In this document: in pieces, positions 33,509 through 39,813 of the stretch
Layout: each line of letters starts with the position of its first letter
Position numbering within the stretch: position 1 is the first letter of the stretch
DNA from: Planctomycetaceae bacterium
GTDB taxonomy: Bacteria > Planctomycetota > Planctomycetia > Pirellulales > Thermoguttaceae
Length of the DNA stretch: 64,000 nucleotides
Assembly (NCBI GenBank): GCA_012719125.1
Contig: JAAYAY010000072.1
Coordinates: forward strand, 19,462-83,461
Direction of reading: 5' to 3'
Made by a program: the position numbers and the translations under genes
Notes under the pieces: generated by a model
What the model was told of the DNA's origin: nothing
The model's input: the letters and a program-made list of their open reading frames with translations, nothing else
Database searches by the model: none

Positions 33509-33569
33509 GGTTCTGAGGATCCCAGGATCCGTTTGGAGCATTCGGGTTTCTGGTCTTGGAGGTTCCTTG

Positions 33570-34019
33570 TCAGGTTCCAGCCGCTGCGGCAAACCGGATC
33601 CGCTCCAGGCCGATCTGGCGGCACAGGTCGTAGACGTCGATCACATTCTCCATCGGCACGACCCCTTCCACATCGAGGATCACCGGCAAGTCAGCCTGGA
33701 AGCCTGCGACCGCCGTCAACACCCGCCCCACCTGGTCGAGTTGCCGGTACTCGCGCTGGTTGACTTCCCATCGGGGTCCGCCTTCACGCCACACCACCTT
33801 GACGACAATCTCGTCGAGATCCTCCTGAAGCGGATCGATCTCGACCGCTTCGCCCGTGCTCCCCGGCAGCGACATATTGGTCGGCAGCACCTCTTCCGGC
33901 GGCTGGAAGCTCGAGGTCGTGATGAAAAAGATCAGCAGCAGGAAGATCACGTCGATCATCGGCGTCATCGAGATCTCCAGCGGCTGCCGCTCATTTCCGT
34001 GACGGGAAGGAACACGCAT
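33570..34019 (-). CDS. ExbD/TolR-family protein, copy 2
   Basis: A 149-residue component of an ExbB/ExbD-type proton-driven motor. A short cytoplasmic N-terminus is followed by one membrane helix, MTPMIDVIFLLLIFFITTSS. Its conserved Asp in MIDV is the proton-path residue of ExbD/TolR. The rest is a periplasmic domain (residues about 40-149) with PVILDVEGVVPMENVIDVYD, the usual ExbD end region. The ATG at 34019 follows an ACAACT-tipped heptamer repeat by one base. It is a paralogue of the exbD at 34180-34617. Two ExbD copies per ExbB may form a hetero-oligomeric stator. Confidence 0.92.
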   Translation of the reverse strand: MRVPSRHGNERQPLEISMTPMIDVIFLLLIFFITTSSFQPPEEVLPTNMSLPGSTGEAVEIDPLQEDLDEIVVKVVWREGGPRWEVNQREYRQLDQVGRVLTAVAGFQADLPVILDVEGVVPMENVIDVYDLCRQIGLERIRFAAAAGT

Positions 34020-34020
34020 C

Positions 34021-34051
34021 AGTTGTCAGGGTTCGGGGTTCAGGGTTCAGG
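34021..34051 (-). repeat. Heptamer array (CCTGAAC)n ending in ACAACT before exbD copy 2
   Basis: On the minus strand: CCTGAAC, CCTGAAC, CCCGAAC, CCTGACA and ACT, then G and the ATG at 34019. It is the same repeat family and the same ACAACT end as at 5252-5280 and 5623-5670, in the same orientation relative to the gene. Confidence 0.8.
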
Positions 34052-34053
34052 AA

Positions 34054-34078
34054 GTTGGAGTCCAGGCTTCAGCCTGCA
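34054..34078 (+). repeat. Dispersed 25-base hairpin repeat, copy 2
   Basis: Identical over 25 bases to 7133-7157, beginning GTTGGAGTCCAGGCTTCAGC. It abuts the CCTGAAC heptamer array. Confidence 0.8.
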
Positions 34079-34129
34079 GATTCATCCATATCAACAACTC
34101 GAAAGGAGTCTCAACCTCCAATCCAACAG

Positions 34130-34199
34130 CTCATAGCTCATAGCTCATAGCTCAAGGCTCACTGCTCATAGCTCCTTGCTCACCGCTTACCGCTCGTCA
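34130..34199 (+). repeat. Heptamer array (CTCATAG)n across the end of exbD copy 1
   Basis: Ten successive seven-base units: CTCATAG three times, CTCAAGG, CTCACTG, CTCATAG, CTCCTTG, CTCACCG, CTTACCG and CTCGTCA. The last units overlap the final codons and stop (34180-34182) of the exbD gene. Units decay from perfect in the spacer to imperfect in the coding end. Three more units occur at 42788-42808 over the bioD stop. Confidence 0.85.
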
Positions 34200-34617
34200 C
34201 GGCAAACTTGACGTTCCAGATGCCGCTGCGGGCACAAGCGAGAAGGATTGGCTCCACGGTGCGGTAGGGGACGGTGCGGTCAGTGCGGATGCGGACCTCC
34301 AGGGGACGCTCCTTCGCACCCCCTGCCGACCTCCGGCTTTCGTAGTTCAACAGCGTTTCCAGTCGTTCGGGCTCGACCGGCTGGCTGCCCACGAGGATTT
34401 GTCTTTCAGAGAGGATATTGATGAACAGCCGCCGAACGTCTTCCTCTGCGGGCCGATCGCTGCTGGCGGCGTCGGGCAAATCGACCGCCACCTGCGTCTC
34501 CTGCCTCGCCAGGTGGCTGGAAACGAGGAAGAAGATGATCAGCAGGAACACGACGTCGATCATGGGCGTCATGTTGAAGCCGATGCTCCCGCGGCCAAGG
34601 TTCGTCGGGCTGCGCAT
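34180..34617 (-). CDS. ExbD/TolR-family protein, copy 1
   Basis: A 145-residue motor subunit. The N-terminus MRSPTNLGRGSIGFN precedes the membrane helix MTPMIDVVFLLIIFFLVSSH with the conserved Asp. The periplasmic domain includes EVRIRTDRTVPYRTVEPILL, the typical ExbD tail motif. Its ATG overlaps the exbB stop by one base (TGATG), so the two are translationally coupled. The last residues (VTSGKR) are encoded inside a heptamer repeat, so the C-terminus may vary between strains. Confidence 0.92.
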   Translation of the reverse strand: MRSPTNLGRGSIGFNMTPMIDVVFLLIIFFLVSSHLARQETQVAVDLPDAASSDRPAEEDVRRLFINILSERQILVGSQPVEPERLETLLNYESRRSAGGAKERPLEVRIRTDRTVPYRTVEPILLACARSGIWNVKFAVTSGKR

Positions 34618-35528
34618 CACATTCCTCCTTCGACGGGCGGCGGAACCGGCCCGGGCGGTATGCTCTGCGGCGGTGCGGCGGTCGTGCGGGGCTGCCTGGC
34701 ACGCAGGCGTTTCAGCGGAGTGAGAGCATGCTGCACCGTGTAGGTCACTTCCGCCACCAGATGGTCGATCCGATTGCGGAACACGGCAAAGGCGGCCAGC
34801 GACGGAATCGCCACGACCAGCCCTTCCACCGTAGTTACCAGTGCCAGGTAGATCCCCTGGGCCAGGTCGGCGGCACGGGGCGCGCCCTGCGAGTCGGCCA
34901 GTTCCCTGAACGCCACGATCATGCCCACGACCGTCCCCAGCAGCCCGAGCATGGGCGCGATGTTGCCGATGACCGTAAGATACTCGATCTTGCGAAACAG
35001 CCGCGAGGATTGCTCGGCCGTGGCGTCCTCCACGGCCTTCTCGACGGCCGACCATCCGCCCTCGATTTCCGCCAACCCCGCGCGAAGGACAAACGAGAGG
35101 AAACTGGGCTGCATCTGGCAGGCTTGATCGGCGGGGCCCAGCTTACCGGCCATGAGCAGTTGCCGCACCTCTTCATCCAGGCCCGGCGGCATGAGCACCT
35201 GGGCGCGAATCGTCAAGGCGTGTTCGATGACCAGGGCGACTGCAGCAATCGAAAGAAGGATGATCAACAAACCGATGACGCCGCTCGCCTTCAGGATCGC
35301 GAAGAACCCTCGTGGTGCGCCCGACTCTTCCCGGCCGGCCTGTTCGGAGTCGCCCGCCGGTGCTGCCGGAGCTTGCGATGGGGGCAACTCGACGAGCGGT
35401 TCAGGCCCAGGAGCGATCGGGGGCGGCACTTGTCCCGCCGGTTCCGGGCCCTGGGCAAAGCCCGTCAGACTCCAGGCGATGCCGACGGCCAACGACAGCC
35501 CGAGGATGATTCCGAGTTTTCGATCCAT
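34617..35528 (-). CDS. MotA/TolQ/ExbB proton-channel protein
   Basis: A 303-residue membrane protein forming the proton channel with ExbD. A signal-like helix (IILGLSLAVGIAWSLTG) and a Pro/Ala/Glu-rich periplasmic linker (about residues 28-70) precede the ExbB core. Membrane helices are GVIGLLIILLSIAAVALVIE, then the conserved IEYLTVIGNIAPMLGLLGTV and IYLALVTTVEGLVVAIPSLA. The GLLGTV...GM and TT-EGL-VAIP motifs are diagnostic. The start is taken at ATG 35528 (MDRKLG), with ATG 35537 as alternative. It is coupled to the following exbD and separated by a 231-base repeat-rich spacer from the TPR gene upstream. Confidence 0.93.
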   Translation of the reverse strand: MDRKLGIILGLSLAVGIAWSLTGFAQGPEPAGQVPPPIAPGPEPLVELPPSQAPAAPAGDSEQAGREESGAPRGFFAILKASGVIGLLIILLSIAAVALVIEHALTIRAQVLMPPGLDEEVRQLLMAGKLGPADQACQMQPSFLSFVLRAGLAEIEGGWSAVEKAVEDATAEQSSRLFRKIEYLTVIGNIAPMLGLLGTVVGMIVAFRELADSQGAPRAADLAQGIYLALVTTVEGLVVAIPSLAAFAVFRNRIDHLVAEVTYTVQHALTPLKRLRARQPRTTAAPPQSIPPGPVPPPVEGGM

Positions 35529-35626
35529 CGATTTCAACGGTCCATTCCTTATTGAAACGCAGGACAGGATTGCACCCTGTTCGGGTAGGCTGCACGCAGC
35601 CGCCTCACCGTCTCCTGGCTAGAACA

Positions 35627-35748
35627 GGAATGCTGGAATAGTGGAAGAACGGAACGGTGGAGCGACGCAGTATCACGCCGTTGCGGCCGTTCCAGACTTC
35701 TGCCTCGTTCCATCATTCCACCGTTCCATTATTCCATCATTCCCAATA
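35627..35748. repeat. Inverted octamer arrays (GGAATGNT)n / (TTCCATCA)n
   Basis: The left array at 35627-35666 has units GGAATGCT, GGAATAGT, GGAAGAAC, GGAACGGT and GGAGCGAC. The right array at 35708-35744 has TTCCATCA, TTCCACCG, TTCCATTA, TTCCATCA and TTCCC. The arrays are opposite in orientation with a core of about 40 bases between, within the spacer between exbB and the TPR gene on the minus strand. Confidence 0.8.
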
Positions 35749-35759
35749 CGTTTGGTCCC

Positions 35760-36755
35760 CTACGGCGGCAACACCTTCAGCCGGCTCTGGGCCTCGGCCA
35801 CGAGCGGCGATTGCGGATGATCCTTGATGAGTTCTCCATAAAGACGATTTGCCTCGTCATGACGATTCAACTTGCCGAGGGCCGCCGCCGCGTCAAACAA
35901 TGCTTGCGACGCCAACTCCCGGTGCTCGGGATAGAGCACGGGGATGCGGACCAGGGCGAAGGCGGCCTTCTCCCATTCCTGGCATCGTGCCCAACCTTGC
36001 CCGACGATGTAATAGGGGCCGGTCCGCAACGGAGCCGGCATGGCTTCGACCATTTCCTGCCACTGCTGGACCTGCGAGGCCTGGGCGCTGATCACCGTAG
36101 GACGCCAGGCCTGGGCTCGGGCCAATAGGGCCACGTTCTCGTCGGCCGACTTGGCCAGCCCGTGAAGTTTCGTGAGCGCCGTCGTACCGTGTTCGGTCTG
36201 CAGCAGGAAGCTCGCGCCGAGCAAGACCGCGGCCGGAAGATCCTCCTGGCGGAGCCAGGCCTGGGCTTCCGGGATCATGGTGCGAGACTGGAACGAGCCC
36301 TGCCAGGCCAGCGGGATACAGTCATAATAGGGAGTGGCTGGATCGGTACGCACGAGGAGCAGAAATTCATGGGCTGCCGAGGTTGTCTGTCCCAAGGCTC
36401 GATAGCACCAGACGATCCGGGCGGTGATCTCGCGACGTACCCAAGATCGAGTTTCTTCCGTGCGAGCCGTGCGGTAGGCAACCAGGGCCTCGGTGAACTT
36501 GCCGGCCTTGTAGTGTGCGTCGCCCTGCAATTGCGATTGTGTATGGTGCGTCTCGATGCTCTGGACGAGTCGGATGGGGTAGGTGCGGGTGCTCCCCGCC
36601 GATTCGACCGACACGCCTGCTCCCGAGAAATCGACCACCGTTCCCGTGACCGACACGTAGCCTTCAGCGGCCGTCGAGTTGGAAAGGCGGACCGTGTCCT
36701 GGGCTCCGGCGCTTTCTGCGACGGCCAACAGCACGGCAAACGGCAACAGTCGCAT
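35760..36755 (-). CDS. Exported TPR-type protein of ExbBD cluster
   Basis: A 331-residue protein with a signal peptide (MRLLPFAVLLAVAESAGA, cleaved near GAQ). A short beta segment (EGYVSVTGTVVDFSGAGVSV) comes first. TPR-like helical repeats follow, such as GDAHYKAGKFTEALVAYRTA and LNRHDEANRLYGELIKDHPQ. The end resembles outer-membrane-assembly BamD/YbgF-type TPRs (LIKDHPQSPLVAEAQSRL). ATG 36755 is chosen for the signal peptide. It lies 87 bases after the VWA gene. Likely a periplasmic partner of the ExbB/ExbD motor, comparable in place to the CpoB/YbgF of Tol-Pal systems (inference). Confidence 0.8.
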   Translation of the reverse strand: MRLLPFAVLLAVAESAGAQDTVRLSNSTAAEGYVSVTGTVVDFSGAGVSVESAGSTRTYPIRLVQSIETHHTQSQLQGDAHYKAGKFTEALVAYRTARTEETRSWVRREITARIVWCYRALGQTTSAAHEFLLLVRTDPATPYYDCIPLAWQGSFQSRTMIPEAQAWLRQEDLPAAVLLGASFLLQTEHGTTALTKLHGLAKSADENVALLARAQAWRPTVISAQASQVQQWQEMVEAMPAPLRTGPYYIVGQGWARCQEWEKAAFALVRIPVLYPEHRELASQALFDAAAALGKLNRHDEANRLYGELIKDHPQSPLVAEAQSRLKVLPP

Positions 36756-36842
36756 CCAGACGACCGCTCGTTTGGGCTGGCGACACTGCCGCCTTGGAAC
36801 AGGTTGATGTCGTGCGGTTCGAGGTGGCACTTCCTTGAGACC

Positions 36843-37844
36843 TCAGTTCTGCGGCCTTGGAGCGAACTTCGTGATATCGCGGTAGGCGTATTGGCCGCCG
36901 TTCTGTCGCGCCAGCTTCTTAAGAAAATTGTCGCCCCCCTGTTCCGGGCCGAAGCCGAATTCGACGGCGTTGATCTGAATTCCCCCCGCCTGGCGCTGGA
37001 TCTTATAGAGTTGGGCTCCCGTGAGCTGCGGGTCGTTCGCGTCGGTGAGGAAGAAGATGACGTCGGGCTGCATGCGAATGGCCAGCTTGAGAGCCGCTTC
37101 GTGTTCCGTTCGCCCGGAAGCGGTGACGGAGCCGATGAAGCGACGCGCCCGCTCCTTGTTCTGCTCGGTGGCAAAAGCGAGTCTCCCGGGTTGGCCCGAC
37201 GGGTTGAACGGCAGGGGGGCCTCGTTGTAATACACGATCTGGAACTGATGGGTGTCTCCCAAGCTGTCGAGGCTGGCGATCATCTCGGCCTTGGCCACCT
37301 CCAGCGGGCTGCGCCCCGAACCTTCCATGCTCAGCGACCGGTCAAAGACGTAGACGAACTTGTTGCCCGAACCTTGCGTTCCGAAAACGTTCACGGTCGC
37401 CTTGCCGCCAAGACCGCCCGCGCCGGGCGGGGCCCCGTGTGCCGCTCCCGGCAGCAGCGGTCCGTCGCCCTGAATGGTGCCTGGGCCGATCGCCGCCGCG
37501 GCTTTCGGAAGCAAACTGCTCGGATCCTGCACCGAAGTGTCGCTCACAACCTCGGCAAGCAACTCGTTCGGACTCAGCGAATCGGACGAACTCGCCTCCG
37601 CCTCGCCGGCGTCGGTTTCCGATTCAAAGTACTCGGTCTGCCCGTCGGTGTGTTTCAACGCGATGCCCACTTCCGCCGAACGCTCGGCCGTCGTTCCCCG
37701 TTGGGGCGCATACCGCATAGCCACGGCCAGGGCCACGAGTGCCACGGCGTGCAGCAGCATCGACCCAAGCCAGGAGGGAACCTCCGGCCGGCGAAACCGG
37801 TCACGCATCGAGCGACTTCTGAGAGGCGTTTGAGAAACAGACAT
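36843..37844 (-). CDS. Membrane-anchored VWA-domain protein, first gene of ExbBD cluster
   Basis: A 333-residue protein. One N-terminal membrane helix (SMLLHAVALVALAVAMRY) is followed by a Ser/Asp/Glu-rich linker and a Gly/Pro segment (LLPGAAHGAPPGAGGLGG). A von Willebrand A domain then spans about residues 160-325. VYVFDRSLSMEGSG provides the metal-ion-site motif DxSxS, and FFLTDANDPQ its second part. The single-helix-plus-linker build resembles TonB/TolA proteins. It is first in the six-gene cluster with ExbB and two ExbD proteins, so it may replace TonB as force receiver, using the VWA domain to bind partners (inference). Confidence 0.85.
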   Translation of the reverse strand: MSVSQTPLRSRSMRDRFRRPEVPSWLGSMLLHAVALVALAVAMRYAPQRGTTAERSAEVGIALKHTDGQTEYFESETDAGEAEASSSDSLSPNELLAEVVSDTSVQDPSSLLPKAAAAIGPGTIQGDGPLLPGAAHGAPPGAGGLGGKATVNVFGTQGSGNKFVYVFDRSLSMEGSGRSPLEVAKAEMIASLDSLGDTHQFQIVYYNEAPLPFNPSGQPGRLAFATEQNKERARRFIGSVTASGRTEHEAALKLAIRMQPDVIFFLTDANDPQLTGAQLYKIQRQAGGIQINAVEFGFGPEQGGDNFLKKLARQNGGQYAYRDITKFAPRPQN

Positions 37845-38095
37845 ACACGAAAGACCAAAGCAGAAAAGCAGTTACGGCGCGCACGGATTCTAGAGAGGGC
37901 ACCCTTTCGAGTCAACGCGAGGTTTGGGAGCTATGCGGCCTCGTCCTGTCGATGAGGCCCTCTTTGTGGAACGTCTCCAGTTCATTGTAGTTACATTCGC
38001 CAATTCAGGGCTGCGGATCAACGCAAACCTCGCTAGGACTCGGCCCGCGATCGACGTATAATGGTTTGCCTGGATACTTTATGGAGAGTTACCGC
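37845..38095. other. Divergent intergenic region, ExbBD cluster and def
   Basis: About 250 bases. A consensus -10 TATAAT at 38057-38062 on the plus strand points to def, with an expected transcript start near 38069; the -35 is weak. No clear promoter was found for the minus-strand cluster and no repeat is present. Confidence 0.45.
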
Positions 38096-38677
38096 GTGCA
38101 GATTATCAAGTACCCCCATCCCACCCTGCGACATAAGTCCAAGCCGCTAAAACGCGTGGACCGGGAGTTGAAGCAGATTGTCGCGAAAATGTTCGAGTTG
38201 ATGTACGCCGATGACGGGATCGGGTTGGCGGCCAATCAAGTCGATCTGCCTTACCGGCTGTTCGTCATGAACGTCAAGGGCGACCCTGCTGAAGAGGGAG
38301 AGGCCCGCGCTTTTCTCAACCCGGTCATCACCCGCAAGTCCGGTTCCGCCGAGGCTCAAGAGGGTTGTCTCAGTCTTCCCGGTATCTGGGCTCCCGTGCG
38401 GCGCCCGGAGAAGATCGTCGTGACTGCATACGGCATGGACGGCAACGAGTTCTGTTTCGAGATGGACGGTCTGTACGCCCGGGCGGTTCAGCACGAGGTC
38501 GATCATCTCGACGGCGTCCTGTTCGTCGACCGCCTGAGCGAAGCCAACCAGTTGGCCGTTCGCGAAGACCTCGAGGCGCTCATCCGGCAGTTCGAGACGT
38601 CGCGGCGGCTAGGTGCCATCGGCACGGACGCTCAAATCACCACACGTCTCGAAGAACTGGAATTGGCGCGCACTTAG
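38096..38677 (+). CDS. def: Peptide deformylase
   Basis: A 193-residue metal hydrolase that removes the formyl group from new proteins. All three family motifs are present: GIGLAANQV near residue 45, EGCLSLPG near 90 and QHEVDHLDG near 132. The HEVDH with the Cys of motif 2 binds the metal. The start is taken at GTG 38096 (VQIIKYPHPTLR) because the TATAAT at 38057 would start transcription near 38069 and ATGGAGAG gives a ribosome site before the GTG. ATG 38081 would add five residues. It is paired with fmt, as is common in bacteria. Confidence 0.95.
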   Translation: MQIIKYPHPTLRHKSKPLKRVDRELKQIVAKMFELMYADDGIGLAANQVDLPYRLFVMNVKGDPAEEGEARAFLNPVITRKSGSAEAQEGCLSLPGIWAPVRRPEKIVVTAYGMDGNEFCFEMDGLYARAVQHEVDHLDGVLFVDRLSEANQLAVREDLEALIRQFETSRRLGAIGTDAQITTRLEELELART

Positions 38678-38728
38678 GCACTTACCTCATCAGCTCGTCA
38701 GCATAGCAGGGCGCCCGGACAAAGTAAT

Positions 38729-39697
38729 ATGCGTTTGGTCATGATGGGCACGGGGCCGTTTGCCGTGCCGACATTCCGTGGTCTCTTCGAGACGCACCAC
38801 ACCGTGGCGGCCCTGGTGACCGGGCCGATCAAGCGGCGAGGCAACCGTCCGATCGCCGTGAGCCCCATGCGAGACGTCGCACACGAGCACGGGGTTCCGA
38901 TTCTCGATCCGGAGAGCGTCAACAGTCCGGATTCCCTGGCGGTGCTTTCCCAATTTGAGGCCGATCTCCATGTCGTTTGCGATTACGGCCACATCCTGTC
39001 GCCTCAATGCTTGGCAACGGCGCGGCTCGGCGGCATCAATTTGCATGCGTCGCTGCTTCCCCGATATCGCGGTGCGGCCCCGATAAACTGGGCGATTTAC
39101 GACGGCGAGATAGAAACCGGGGTGAGCGTCATCCACATGACGCCGGTCATCGACGCAGGCCCCGTCATCGCCCAGGGACGCACACCGATCGACCCGGAAG
39201 AAACGGCCGAATCGCTGGAGGCCCGTCTGGCGGAGATCGGAAGCTGGCTGATTCGTCGAACCATCGATTCGCTCGAGTCGGGCAATCTGGAAGCGCTGCC
39301 CCAGGATCCCGCCTTGGCGTCGAGAGCCCCGCGACTGAAGAAGACCGACGGCGAAATCGACTGGAGCCGGCCTGCCGAAGCGATCCGGAACCAGATTCGC
39401 GCCTTCCAACCTTGGCCCAAGACGCACACCTTCTGGAATCGGCCCCAGGGAAAGCCGTTGCGGTTGATCGTCGGGCCCGTCAAGGTCCTTCCGAATCGGG
39501 GCGATTCGGCACCCTCGGGCACCGTGCTGGAGGCCTGTGAAGACCGCCTCATTGTTGCGGCGGGCGATGGATGCGCGGCGCTGACCACTCTCCAGCCGGC
39601 GGGGAAGCGGGAGATGGCCATCGCCGAGTTCCTGCTGGGCTATCGAGTCACCCCCGGAGACCGGTTTGGCCCGGAGTCACAAACCTCGTCAGACTAG
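38729..39697 (+). CDS. fmt: Methionyl-tRNA formyltransferase
   Basis: A 322-residue enzyme that formylates initiator Met-tRNA. The N-terminal Rossmann part starts RLVMMGTGPFAVPTFRGL. The formyl-tetrahydrofolate-binding block INLHASLLPRYRGAAPINWA includes the His and SLLPRYRG signature, and VIHMTPVIDAGPVIAQ holds the catalytic-region Asp. The C-terminal OB-like domain (PVKVLPNRGDSAPSGTVLEA and on) ends in EFLLGYRVTPGDRF. It is 51 bases from def and completes the formylation-deformylation pair. Confidence 0.96.
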   Translation: MRLVMMGTGPFAVPTFRGLFETHHTVAALVTGPIKRRGNRPIAVSPMRDVAHEHGVPILDPESVNSPDSLAVLSQFEADLHVVCDYGHILSPQCLATARLGGINLHASLLPRYRGAAPINWAIYDGEIETGVSVIHMTPVIDAGPVIAQGRTPIDPEETAESLEARLAEIGSWLIRRTIDSLESGNLEALPQDPALASRAPRLKKTDGEIDWSRPAEAIRNQIRAFQPWPKTHTFWNRPQGKPLRLIVGPVKVLPNRGDSAPSGTVLEACEDRLIVAAGDGCAALTTLQPAGKREMAIAEFLLGYRVTPGDRFGPESQTSSD

Positions 39698-39813
39698 CGT
39701 TTTACGGCATTCATACCGGTTGACCCCTGGGGCTCTGGGGTGCTACATTCCTGGAAATGTGATCGAGGAAGCGTCGAGTGACTTGACGCCTCAAACAACT
39801 TGCCCAACCACGA

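Noticed and set aside
30956..33763. 935-codon plus-strand frame
   Set aside because: Antisense to the exported TPR gene, which has a signal peptide and clear TPR repeats; the plus-strand reading is Arg/Pro/Gly-rich with no motif.
36162..37955. 597-codon plus-strand frame
   Set aside because: Antisense to the VWA and TPR genes of the ExbBD cluster, both with signal or anchor sequences and recognisable domains.
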